Assembly: GCA_030634715.1 (NCBI GenBank)
Contig: DAOWAG010000019.1
Span: forward strand, 1-10,279
Length of the DNA: 10,279 nucleotides
Reading direction: 5' to 3'
Source of the DNA: Candidatus Aegiribacteria sp.
Lineage (GTDB): Bacteria > Fermentibacterota > Fermentibacteria > Fermentibacterales > Fermentibacteraceae
In this document: positions 1 to 7,922 of the stretch, piece after piece
Numbering within the stretch: position 1 is the first letter of the stretch
How the letters are laid out: each line of letters starts with the position of its first letter
Made by a program: the position numbers and the translations under genes
Notes under the pieces: generated by a model
What the model was told of the DNA's origin: nothing
Database searches by the model: none
Seen by the model: the letters and a program-made list of their open reading frames with translations, nothing else

Positions 1-1
1 A

Positions 2-1660
2 AAGTATACTGAAAGAACAGCATTCACAGACCCGGACAATCATGGTAATTACCGATCCATCACATTTCATGATCTGCGAAGGAAAATTGACTGCCTTGCG
101 AGGGTACTTCTTGACAGAGAGGAAAAGCCGGTTGTTGGGATTACCGGTATGAACAGCGTCGCCTGGGCTGTAACATATCTCGCAACATTGAGGGCCGGAG
201 GAATTGTCGTTCCTATCGACAGAGAACTTCCAGTGCCGGAAATGCTTACAATCCTTCATTATTCAGGCGCGAATATTATCTTTTTTGACGAAAAGTACGC
301 TGAAGATTTCTCTGATAAACTCTCAGGTCTTAATATCAGGATGATCGCGATGAACACCGCGCACTGTGAGGGAATTCCAGTTTTCAATGATCTGATTCGT
401 GAAGGAGCAGGAAGCTCCGCCAGTCTCCCGGACACCTGGGATTGCGATGCTCCAGCTTCAATATGCTATACGTCAGGAACCACAGGTCAGGCCAAAGGAG
501 TTGTCCTGTCTCAGAATAACATCCTTTCAAATGTCGGGCAGATGAGACAGATAGTAGACATCACAGTTGATGATGTTTTCCTTTCCATTCTTCCTGTGCA
601 TCATACATTCGAATGCACCTGCGGTTTTCTGTTTCCGGTGACAAATGGATCATCAATCTACATCTGCAGAGGCGTCAGGTATGTGGCTGAGGATATGGTG
701 AATTCAAAAGCGACAATTCTGATGGCTGTGCCATTGCTGTGGGAAGCAATGTACAGGAAAATATTCGGTGCCATTAAAGCAATGAAGGGTGGGGCTTTCA
801 AATATCGCCTGGGATTAACCATTTCTTCGGTTGGTGAAATTCTTGGAAATAAAGGCATCAGAAAGAAGGTATTTTCGAAGGTTCACGATAAACTTGGCGG
901 AACCATGAGACTGTGCATTTCCGGTGGAGCCGGTATCTCTCCCGATGTTGTTGAAGGTTTTCTGAAACTTGGCTTTACCTTCGTTCAGGGGTACGGTCTC
1001 ACGGAAACTTCTCCTATCATTTCCGTTAACAGGGAAAAAGCAAATAGAATCGGTTCAGTGGGACCTCCTCTTCCAGGAGTATCAGTTAGAATCGAAGATC
1101 CTGATTCAGAAGGAAATGGAGAAATTCTTACAGAAGGACCAAACGTGATGAAAGGGTATTTCAACAATCCGGAGGCTACTTCGGAGGTTCTTTCTGATGA
1201 CGGATGGTTCAGAACAGGTGATTATGGCCATATTGATGACGATGGATATCTGTTTATAACCGGGCGTAAGAAAAACGTGATTATCGCCAAGAACGGCAAA
1301 AATGTATATCCGGAAGAGATTGAGATGAAGATTGGTCAGGATCTCAATATCCTTGAATGCATGGCTACCGGTAAGCAGACAGAAACCAAAGGTGAGGAAA
1401 TATGGCTTATCGTCGTACCGAACATGGAGAAATTCATTGAATATGCCGAGGAGAACAACTTCAGCCTTACAACCGAATATCTTGCAGAATACATGAGGAA
1501 AGTTGTGCATGATTTCAATTCATCTCAGCCTATATACAAGCATATTGCGCGATTTATCATCAGAGAGGACGAATTCCCCAAGACAACCACAAGGAAGGTT
1601 CGCAGGAAGGAAGCGCTCAGAGAAGCCGGACTTGAGGAAGAAGTCTCCTATCAGGTTTAG
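2..1660 (+). CDS. Long-chain acyl-CoA synthetase (AMP-binding family), 5' truncated by window edge
   Basis: ATP-dependent ligase of the ANL superfamily that activates a (probably long-chain) fatty acid to acyl-AMP and then acyl-CoA. Numbering from the Met at base 149, I see the ATP-binding loop YTSGTTGQAKG at 107-117, GYGLTETSP at 281-289, the ribose-binding Asp in TGD (D358), GRKKN at 372-376 and the C-terminal catalytic Lys in TTTRKVRR (K483). The Met at 149 is not the true start: the frame is open to base 2, and those 49 residues look like family N-terminal sequence (RTAFTD, then SITFHDLRRKID, then a PVVGITG strand leading straight into the next helix). The visible part is therefore 552 residues and the start lies outside the window. 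The end is complete (TAG). The flippase gene starts 3 bases later, suggesting one transcript. Chain length cannot be read from the sequence; other fatty or aryl acids remain possible. Confidence 0.93.
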   Translation, partial: KYTERTAFTDPDNHGNYRSITFHDLRRKIDCLARVLLDREEKPVVGITGMNSVAWAVTYLATLRAGGIVVPIDRELPVPEMLTILHYSGANIIFFDEKYAEDFSDKLSGLNIRMIAMNTAHCEGIPVFNDLIREGAGSSASLPDTWDCDAPASICYTSGTTGQAKGVVLSQNNILSNVGQMRQIVDITVDDVFLSILPVHHTFECTCGFLFPVTNGSSIYICRGVRYVAEDMVNSKATILMAVPLLWEAMYRKIFGAIKAMKGGAFKYRLGLTISSVGEILGNKGIRKKVFSKVHDKLGGTMRLCISGGAGISPDVVEGFLKLGFTFVQGYGLTETSPIISVNREKANRIGSVGPPLPGVSVRIEDPDSEGNGEILTEGPNVMKGYFNNPEATSEVLSDDGWFRTGDYGHIDDDGYLFITGRKKNVIIAKNGKNVYPEEIEMKIGQDLNILECMATGKQTETKGEEIWLIVVPNMEKFIEYAEENNFSLTTEYLAEYMRKVVHDFNSSQPIYKHIARFIIREDEFPKTTTRKVRRKEALREAGLEEEVSYQV

Positions 1661-1663
1661 CGT

Positions 1664-3133
1664 ATGAGCCTGACCACTCCGCGTTCTCACAGTACCGCGA
1701 GGAACTCGGTTTCAATGCTTACAGGACAGCTGTTCAGCAAAGGAACTCTGTTTGTTTCACTGATGATTCTTTCCAGATATCTGGATGACAGTCACTTCGG
1801 TATGCTTGTTTTTGCTGTAGTTCTGGGGCAGATACTTATCTTCCTGGCTGATCTTGGAGTTTCTGTTATTTCCAACAGGAAATTCAGTCTTGATACAACT
1901 CATATGCAGGAGTTGTATTCAACCTCACTTGGTCTCCGATTCATAACTTGCGTTGCCGCCTGGGTGCTTCTTGCACTTTGTTCTTCTGTTGCAGGATACG
2001 GAACCGAACAGACACTGATGATTCTTATTGTTGGACTGGGATCATCTATGGAGGCATGCGCGGAGCTTCAATACTCTGTTTTTCGCGCAGGTGAGCGCAT
2101 GGTCTTCGAAGCCATTACCCGCGCAGCAGGCGGTATCGCGGCTCTTGTTCTCGTACTGCTGGTTGTATTCGCTGATCTTGGTCCTATTGCTGCCTCAGCC
2201 ACATACACAATAAGAGCTCTTGTTATGCTCACGACCAGCTTTGCCTTTCTCGGCAGATTCAAGATACGTATTCAACCGAGTTTCTACTGGAAGCGCATGA
2301 CAGAACTGCTTCGGGAGAGCTGGCCATTAGGTGTGATGGGTCTTCTTTTTGTAGCTTTCCAGAGACTGGATAACGTATTTATCAGGGAGTTATCAGGCGT
2401 GGAATCAGTGGGGGCATATCAGGAATCATACAGAATACTGGAAACATTCGTCCTTCTTATTACTCCAAGCTTACTTCCAGGAGCTTTGTTCCCCGGTCTT
2501 TGCAGAGCGTTCAAGGCGGGTCGGGAAGAGGCAAAAAACAGGATGGTTTCAATAGCTCAGCTGGTTACCGGTATTGCTGGAGCTGTAATGATCCCGATGT
2601 TCGCAGGTGGAATTGAATTCTTCCGTCTCATCTGGGGAGACAATTATCTGAGAGGACTGGGACTGGATGAGGTGGGCACAACATTCATTCTGCTGCTTGC
2701 AGCAATTCCGATTGTATTCTGGATGAATTATCTGCTTTCAAGTGTCATAGCTTCCGGCAGACAGAAAGTTACCCTGCCGGTCACCTCTATTGCGCTGACA
2801 ATAAGTATTGTCGGGAATCTATTGCTGATCCCCAGGATAGGTATTCGAGGCGCGGCTGTTATGGTTCTGTCCGCGAATTTTATAATGTGCATACTTTACT
2901 ACATAGTCCTCAGGAGGGATGGTCCGCTTCCATTGCTGAAACTTGTCTGGAAACCGCTTATCGCGGCGCTGGTCAGCGTGCCAATAATATTCCTGACTGC
3001 CGGTTTACCGATAATTATCCGGATGATTGTTCCGACATCAGCCTATCTGATTACATGGTTCATGCTCGGAGGAGCGGAGATGCTTCTGCAAAAGCAGGAA
3101 TCATCCTCACAGGATCCTGGATCATCAATATAG
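1664..3133 (+). CDS. Polysaccharide-biosynthesis flippase-like membrane protein (MOP superfamily, Wzx/RfbX type)
   Basis: A 489-residue, strongly hydrophobic protein with about 12-14 predicted membrane segments, the usual size of Wzx-type flippases that move lipid-linked sugars across the inner membrane. Family-like marks are a short polar N-terminus before the first helix (from about residue 20), the loop RLDNVFIRELSGVESVGAYQ at 234-253, and LLIPRIGIRGAA at 387-398 in the C-terminal half, which matches the common 'lIP.yGi.GAA' pattern. The C-terminal tail after about 470 is polar (QKQESSSQDPGSS). The start is the first ATG, 3 bases after the acyl-CoA synthetase stop, with a modest AGGT at 1653-1656. 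No glycosyltransferases are in view, so the substrate is unknown. A lipid or lipid-linked substrate would fit the acyl-CoA synthetase neighbour, but that is inference. Confidence 0.85.
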   Translation: MSLTTPRSHSTARNSVSMLTGQLFSKGTLFVSLMILSRYLDDSHFGMLVFAVVLGQILIFLADLGVSVISNRKFSLDTTHMQELYSTSLGLRFITCVAAWVLLALCSSVAGYGTEQTLMILIVGLGSSMEACAELQYSVFRAGERMVFEAITRAAGGIAALVLVLLVVFADLGPIAASATYTIRALVMLTTSFAFLGRFKIRIQPSFYWKRMTELLRESWPLGVMGLLFVAFQRLDNVFIRELSGVESVGAYQESYRILETFVLLITPSLLPGALFPGLCRAFKAGREEAKNRMVSIAQLVTGIAGAVMIPMFAGGIEFFRLIWGDNYLRGLGLDEVGTTFILLLAAIPIVFWMNYLLSSVIASGRQKVTLPVTSIALTISIVGNLLLIPRIGIRGAAVMVLSANFIMCILYYIVLRRDGPLPLLKLVWKPLIAALVSVPIIFLTAGLPIIIRMIVPTSAYLITWFMLGGAEMLLQKQESSSQDPGSSI

Positions 3134-3244
3134 TGTATTTGCTGTACCCCTTATATTGCATATCATGGGTAGCGAATCGAATATTTTGGAATTATACTAC
3201 ATGATGTGGTCGAATATTACTGAATACAGAACATATGGTATTAA
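3134..3244 (+). promoter_or_regulatory. 111-base gap before parE: weak promoter candidate flanked by a 9-base direct repeat
   Basis: This AT-rich gap separates the flippase gene from parE. It contains TATACT at 3193-3198 as a possible -10 box, but the sequence 17 bases upstream (TAGCGA) is a poor -35. A second option is TTGCAT at 3156-3161 with AATATT 18 bases on. The word TCGAATATT occurs twice, at 3177-3185 and 3210-3218, exactly 33 bases apart, bracketing the TATACT. No terminator hairpin is evident. There is no clear Shine-Dalgarno sequence before the parE ATG. A promoter is plausible, because function changes here, but the motifs are weak. Confidence 0.3.
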
Positions 3245-5059
3245 ATGAATAAACAAAATTCCGCAGAACTCACCTCAGTTTACGATGAAAGCAAAGTCAC
3301 AACACTTTCCTCCATTGAACATATACGCCTTCGAACCGGTATGTATATCGGTCGTATTGGAGACGGTTCTCATCCAGATGATGGTATTTATATCCTCTTC
3401 AAGGAGGTAATGGATAATTCAATTGATGAATTCATCATGGGATGCGGAAAGCGTATCAGAGTCAGGCAGGTGAACGGCACTCTTTCAATACGGGATTTCG
3501 GCAGGGGAATTCCGCTTGGCAAGCTGGTGGAATGTGTTTCCAAGATCAACACCGGAGCCAAGTATAACACAGACGTATTCATGTTCAGTGTTGGATTGAA
3601 CGGAATTGGAACCAAGGCAGTGAACGCTCTGTCTGAGCGCTTAAGGGTGGTTACATATCGTGATGGAAAATGTCGGGAGGTTGTATTCTCCAGAGGAGAG
3701 TTGCAGAGCGACGTAACCGATACCACCACAAAGAGGAACGGAACCCTGGTTGAATTCACGCCTGATACTGAAATCTTTGGTGAGTACGCGTTCAGGGAGG
3801 AATTCCTGCAGAACAGATGCCAGCATTACGCTTATCTCAATGCCGGACTCAAGATTCAAATGAATGGTCAGACATTTATATCCGAAGATGGCTTGAAGGA
3901 TCTGCTGTATGATGAAGCAGGAGATACAGCGATATATCCGGTAATTTTCTTCCGAATGAAAACGATTGAATTCGTCCTTACTCATACAACTGATTTTGGT
4001 GAGAGGTATCTGTCCTTTGCCAATGGACAGTACACCTCCAGTGGAGGTACACATCTCTCTGCATTCAAGGAGGGCGTAACCAAGGGGATCAATTCATTCA
4101 CAGGTGAAAGCTATTCGGGCCAGGATGTTCGTGAGGGGATAATCGCCGCGATCTCCATTCGCCTGAAAGAGCCTGTATTCGAATCTCAGACCAAGACCAG
4201 GCTGGGCAACAGTGACATCAGGGGATGGATAGTGAATACGGTCAAGACCGAACTTGAACAGCATCTGCATAGAAATCCGGAAGACGCTGAAATACTGGTT
4301 AATAAAGTTAAGACAAATCAGAAAGTACGCACCGAACTCAGCAATGTAAAGAAAAAAGCCAGACAGCAAGCAAAAAAGATCGCTCTGAGAATTCCCAATC
4401 TGAGGGATTGTAAAATACACCTTGGTGACACCGATCCCAGAGCGGAGGGAAGCTCGATATTTCTAACTGAAGGGGCAAGTGCCGCCGGGAGTATTATTGC
4501 CAGCCGCGATGTGCACACTCAGGCTGTCTTCGCCCTGAAAGGCAAACCGCTGAATTGCTACGGACACCGGCAGGACACTGTCTATAAGAACGAAGAAATT
4601 TACAACATTATGAGAGTCCTGAATATTGAGAATGATATCGAGGGACTGAGGTATAACAGAATAATTCTCGCTACCGACGCTGATATTGATGGAATGCACA
4701 TCAGAAACCTGTTGCTTACTCTTTTTCTGCATTTCTTCGAAGGTCTTGTTCTTGATGAGCACCTGTTCATTCTGGAAACACCTTTGTTCCGTGTCAGGAA
4801 TAAGAAGGAAACGTTCTACTGCTACAGCGAGAGGGAGCGGGACGAAGCAATTGAGATGGTTGGAAAGAAAGCTGAGGTTACGCGCTTCAAAGGTCTGGGT
4901 GAGATATCACCAAAAGAATTCGGCCAGTTCATTGGAAAGGATATCAGACTTGAGCCGGTTCGCATTACACGTCTGAAGGAAGTACCGGATATGCTCAGAT
5001 TCTATATGGGCAAGAACACTCCGGAAAGACGTGAATTCATTATGGAGAACCTCATATGA
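3245..5059 (+). CDS. parE: DNA topoisomerase IV subunit B (ParE; type IIA, GyrB/ParE family)
   Basis: ATPase and TOPRIM subunit of a type IIA topoisomerase; with ParC it should relax and decatenate DNA. Domains in order: GHKL ATPase with KEVMDNSIDE (E54 general base, N58 for Mg-ATP), DFGRGIP at 84-90 and GLNGIGTKAVNALS at 117-130; transducer with the QTK loop at 315-317; TOPRIM with the catalytic Glu in TEGASAAGS (E409) and DADID (D478, D480, D482); C-terminus FYMGKNTPERREFI. At 604 residues it has the short form, without the insertion of long proteobacterial GyrB. The wording of many segments (DDGIY, TQAVFALKGKPLN, RNKKETFYCYSE, RFKGLGEISPKEF) matches Bacteroidetes-type ParE as I recall it. 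The in-frame codon just before ATG is TAA (3242-3244), so this is the earliest possible start. The stop overlaps the parC start. Gyrase B is the alternative; lack of a GyrA-box in the partner argues for topo IV. Confidence 0.93.
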   Translation: MNKQNSAELTSVYDESKVTTLSSIEHIRLRTGMYIGRIGDGSHPDDGIYILFKEVMDNSIDEFIMGCGKRIRVRQVNGTLSIRDFGRGIPLGKLVECVSKINTGAKYNTDVFMFSVGLNGIGTKAVNALSERLRVVTYRDGKCREVVFSRGELQSDVTDTTTKRNGTLVEFTPDTEIFGEYAFREEFLQNRCQHYAYLNAGLKIQMNGQTFISEDGLKDLLYDEAGDTAIYPVIFFRMKTIEFVLTHTTDFGERYLSFANGQYTSSGGTHLSAFKEGVTKGINSFTGESYSGQDVREGIIAAISIRLKEPVFESQTKTRLGNSDIRGWIVNTVKTELEQHLHRNPEDAEILVNKVKTNQKVRTELSNVKKKARQQAKKIALRIPNLRDCKIHLGDTDPRAEGSSIFLTEGASAAGSIIASRDVHTQAVFALKGKPLNCYGHRQDTVYKNEEIYNIMRVLNIENDIEGLRYNRIILATDADIDGMHIRNLLLTLFLHFFEGLVLDEHLFILETPLFRVRNKKETFYCYSERERDEAIEMVGKKAEVTRFKGLGEISPKEFGQFIGKDIRLEPVRITRLKEVPDMLRFYMGKNTPERREFIMENLI

Positions 5060-7227
5060 TTGAAACCAGTCTGAAGAAGATTTTCAACAGAAATTTCCTT
5101 GAGTACGCCTCCTATGTTATAAAGGAAAGAGCCATACCTGATGATGCTGACGGACTCAAACCGGTCCAGCGCAGGATACTCTGGTCTCTGCTAGAGATGG
5201 ACGATGGAAGATTCAGCAAAGTCGCCAATGTTATAGGTCACTGCATGAAATACCATCCACACGGTGATCAATCCATTGGAGACGCTCTGGTTTCCCTTGC
5301 GAACAGGGGTTACTTCATTGAGCGACAGGGTAACTTCGGGAATATCTTCACAGGTGACCGGGCTTCTGCCCCAAGGTACATTGAGTGCCGGCTTACTGAC
5401 CTTGCCAGAGAAACTCTCTTCAATAAAAGAATAACGGATTTCATTCCGAGTTATGACGGCAGAAACAGTGAACCTCTTCTGCTTCCTGTGAAGCTTCCCG
5501 TTGTTCTTCTCCTCGGAGCTGAGGGTATCGCGGTTGGCTTGTCGACACGGATTCTGCCTCACAATTTTCAGGAAGTTCTGAAGGCTCAGGTTGCGTGTCT
5601 GAGGGGTCAGGAATTTGAGCTGTTTCCCGATTTCCCTCAGGGTGGAAGAATTGATGCAACAGACTACGATAACGGCAGGGGAAGGATAAGAAACAGAGCC
5701 AGGATAGAGAAACAGGGCCTGAAAAATCTTATTATAAGGGATCTCCCCTGGGGCACGACAACTGAATCAATAATCAACTCGATTGAGCTGGCCGCAAACA
5801 AGGGAAAAATTAAAGTAGCATCAATTGATGACTACACAACCGATTCAGTCGAAATCAACGTGAGACTTTCCAGGGGTGTCAGTTCGGATGAAGGACTCAA
5901 ATTACTCTTTGCGCATACTGACTGTGAAAAACCGCATACCTCAAACATCATTGTCATTCAGGATGGCTATCCTGTTGAGACCTGCGTTACAGAATTAGTC
6001 CATTACAGTACGGGAAGACTGATAGAAATCCTTAAGCTTGAACTTAAGCTCGAACTTGATGACTTCCTTGGAAGGGTTCATTGGCTTACTCTCGAGCAGA
6101 TCTTTATCGAGAACAGGCTCTACAAGAGTATAGAGGAATGCACATCCTGGGAGAATGTCCGGGACGCAGTGAGAGGCAGTCTCCAGCCCTATATCGAGAA
6201 ACAGAAGATTGAGGTCACCGAAGAGGATATTGATAAACTACTCTCTCTGAAGATTCGAAGGATATCCAGATTTGATATCGAAAGTCACAGGACGGAGATG
6301 AGCGATATCAGAAAGAAAATGAAGAAAACCAGGCTCAATCTCCGCAACATTGTGGAATTCGCGGTAGACTATCTGGAACAACTTATTAAGAAGTACGGCA
6401 AAGACTATCCCCGCCTGACCAGTATTGAGGATTTCAGTAATATTGATGTTAAGAAAGTAGCCATCAGGAACCTGAAGGTGGGATTCAACTCCGAGACCGG
6501 ATTACTCGGCACTTCCATAAAGGGAGATAAGGTATTCACAGTTTCCGAGTACGACAGGTTAGTGTTCTTCCTGGAAAACGGAACTTACAGAGTCGTGCCG
6601 GTTCACGATAAATATTTCATTGATGGTGAAGTGTTCTATTGCGGAGTGCTCGATAAGAACATAACTTTTACAGCAGTGTATCAGCAGAAAAATACCTTAA
6701 TCGCTTACATCAAGCGTTTCTGCGTGGAGAGCTTCATACTTGACAAAGAGTACAGATTCGTTCCCGACGGAGGGACTGCTATCTTCTTCACCCATGAAAA
6801 TGAAATGAAACTGGATTTCTGGTTTGAACGAAGAAAGAGGATGAGGAAAAGAAAGGATGACTGTCTTATTTCGGAATACAGAGTAACCAGTGAAGGCGCA
6901 ATAGGCGTGCAACTCTGCGGAAAGAAGATCATTTCAAGCATAAAAGGTACTCTGATCGATGATGATGTGAGTGTTGAAGAGAGTGAAACAGTCGATGAAT
7001 CCCCTGAAGAAGAAACTGAGATTGCTGAAGAAGTGGCTGTTCCAGGAGACAGCGGGAAGAGTCAATCCATATCTCCTGATAAGCTCGATCAGAAGACTGA
7101 AGAATTTCACAAGCGCGTATCAGAAGTACTAAAGCAGGCTGAGGAAATTGTTATCCCCAATGATGAAGAGGAATCCGGAGATCTGTTCGGAGGCATTCCC
7201 GTTGACCCCGGGGACAAATCTGAATGA
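5056..7227 (+). CDS. parC: DNA topoisomerase IV subunit A (ParC; type IIA, GyrA/ParC family)
   Basis: DNA cleavage-rejoining subunit that pairs with the ParE encoded just upstream. The breakage-reunion domain fills the first ~450 residues: DGLKPVQRRILW at 32-43, HPHGDQSIGDALV at 67-79, GNFGNIFTGD at 92-101 and the catalytic tyrosine Y108 in APRYIE, preceded by R107. A coiled-coil arm lies around 320-450. The C-terminal domain (about 460-630) is shorter and diverged, and I find no GyrA-box (QRRGGKG), which fits topo IV rather than gyrase. Residues from about 634 to 723 form a very acidic, low-complexity tail. The ATG overlaps the parE TGA (ATGA at 5056-5059), and GGAG at 5044-5047 lies 8 bases upstream, implying translational coupling and equal amounts of both subunits. 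The Ser that contacts quinolones in E. coli GyrA (S83) aligns with Q72 here. Confidence 0.93.
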   Translation: MIETSLKKIFNRNFLEYASYVIKERAIPDDADGLKPVQRRILWSLLEMDDGRFSKVANVIGHCMKYHPHGDQSIGDALVSLANRGYFIERQGNFGNIFTGDRASAPRYIECRLTDLARETLFNKRITDFIPSYDGRNSEPLLLPVKLPVVLLLGAEGIAVGLSTRILPHNFQEVLKAQVACLRGQEFELFPDFPQGGRIDATDYDNGRGRIRNRARIEKQGLKNLIIRDLPWGTTTESIINSIELAANKGKIKVASIDDYTTDSVEINVRLSRGVSSDEGLKLLFAHTDCEKPHTSNIIVIQDGYPVETCVTELVHYSTGRLIEILKLELKLELDDFLGRVHWLTLEQIFIENRLYKSIEECTSWENVRDAVRGSLQPYIEKQKIEVTEEDIDKLLSLKIRRISRFDIESHRTEMSDIRKKMKKTRLNLRNIVEFAVDYLEQLIKKYGKDYPRLTSIEDFSNIDVKKVAIRNLKVGFNSETGLLGTSIKGDKVFTVSEYDRLVFFLENGTYRVVPVHDKYFIDGEVFYCGVLDKNITFTAVYQQKNTLIAYIKRFCVESFILDKEYRFVPDGGTAIFFTHENEMKLDFWFERRKRMRKRKDDCLISEYRVTSEGAIGVQLCGKKIISSIKGTLIDDDVSVEESETVDESPEEETEIAEEVAVPGDSGKSQSISPDKLDQKTEEFHKRVSEVLKQAEEIVIPNDEEESGDLFGGIPVDPGDKSE

Positions 7228-7295
7228 GCTGGAGGATCAGTCAAAGTTTTCACAATGTATAAGCCGTTTTCATTCTGGAATCCGATTGGAGAAAG

Positions 7296-7919
7296 ATGAA
7301 TTCCAAGAATTCAAAGGATAAGCATATCACATGGCATCATCACGGAGTTGATATAGGTGACAGGGAGGAACTTCTTGGGCACAGGGGAGCTTCGATCTGG
7401 CTGACGGGACTGTCCGGTTCAGGTAAATCCACTATTGCGGATGTTCTTTCAGAAATACTTCATAGAAGAGGTGTTCTTACCGCGATTCTTGATGGTGACA
7501 ATGTCAGGCATGGTCTTAACAGTGATCTCGGGTTTTCACCTCTGGACCGCAAAGAGAACATTCGCAGAATTTCTGAAGTGGCCAAGCTCTTCAGCTCTTT
7601 TGGTGTTCTGAATATACTGGCCTTTATAAGTCCGTACCGCGAAGACAGGGATTTCGCAAGATCCATTCAGGGAGAGAATGAATTTATCGAAGTCTATGTT
7701 GAAGTACCTCTGAATGTTGCGGAAGAGAGAGATCCGAAAGGATTATACAAGAAGGCAAGAAGCGGAGAAATTCCTTCATTCACTGGAATATCCGCTCCTT
7801 ACGAGGAACCTGAATCCCCTGAACTGGTTCTAAAAACTCATGAATCGACTCCTGAGGAGTGCGCTCTACAGATTATCAGAGTACTTGAAGAGAAGGGAAT
7901 AATACCCTCAGAGAGCTGA
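7296..7919 (+). CDS. cysC: Adenylyl-sulfate (APS) kinase
   Basis: Cytoplasmic kinase that phosphorylates APS at the 3' position with ATP to give PAPS, used for sulfate reduction or as sulfate donor for sulfotransferases. The 207 residues match the usual single-domain size. Walker A GLSGSGKST is at 38-46, DGDNVRHGLNSDLGFS at 66-81, ENIRRISEVAKLF at 87-99, FISPYREDR at 110-118 (S112 aligns with the serine phosphorylated in E. coli CysC) and DPKGLYKKARSGEI with the FTGI...PYEEPESPEL substrate-side segment at 146-177. The start at 7296 is preceded by GGAG (7288-7291) in a GGAGAAAG run. It lies 68 bases after parC and only 3 bases before the MFS gene. No sulfate adenylyltransferase, PAPS reductase or sulfotransferase is in the window, so whether PAPS serves assimilation or sulfation is open. 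Confidence 0.95.
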   Translation: MNSKNSKDKHITWHHHGVDIGDREELLGHRGASIWLTGLSGSGKSTIADVLSEILHRRGVLTAILDGDNVRHGLNSDLGFSPLDRKENIRRISEVAKLFSSFGVLNILAFISPYREDRDFARSIQGENEFIEVYVEVPLNVAEERDPKGLYKKARSGEIPSFTGISAPYEEPESPELVLKTHESTPEECALQIIRVLEEKGIIPSES

Positions 7920-7922
7920 TAT

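Noticed and set aside
1106..1510. A 134-codon minus-strand frame inside the acyl-CoA synthetase gene.
   Set aside because: It is antisense to conserved catalytic motifs of a certain gene, with no signal of its own.
3110..3119. Palindrome CAGGATCCTG near the flippase stop, considered as a terminator.
   Set aside because: It is a perfect 10-base palindrome without a loop and without a following T-run, and it is inside the coding sequence.
2887..3204. A 105-codon plus-strand frame overlapping the flippase 3' end and the gap before parE.
   Set aside because: It overlaps a well-supported gene in another frame, has no family-like motif or ribosome site, and its composition is that of a shifted frame.
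6034..6057. A 12-base tandem repeat in parC (AAGCTTGAACTT, AAGCTCGAACTT) encoding Lys-Leu-Glu-Leu twice.
   Set aside because: Orthologous A subunits have a similar Lys/Glu/Leu-rich coiled-coil arm here, so it is ordinary helix sequence, not an insertion.
7206..7216. CCCCGGGGACA near the parC 3' end, sharing GGGGACA with the 9217-9286 palindrome.
   Set aside because: Only seven bases are shared, it lies in coding sequence, and there is no matching second arm or AGAGCC core.
7228..7295. TATAAG at 7258-7263 as a promoter for cysC.
   Set aside because: The sequence 17 bases upstream (GATCAG) does not resemble a -35 box, and no extended -10 is present; read-through from parC is equally likely.
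7255..7299. A 14-codon open frame (MYKPFSFWNPIGER) whose TGA overlaps the cysC ATG as ATGA, resembling a coupled leader peptide.
   Set aside because: It has no ribosome site at a proper distance (GGAGG at 7231-7235 is too far), no attenuator hairpin follows, and such a short frame easily occurs by chance.
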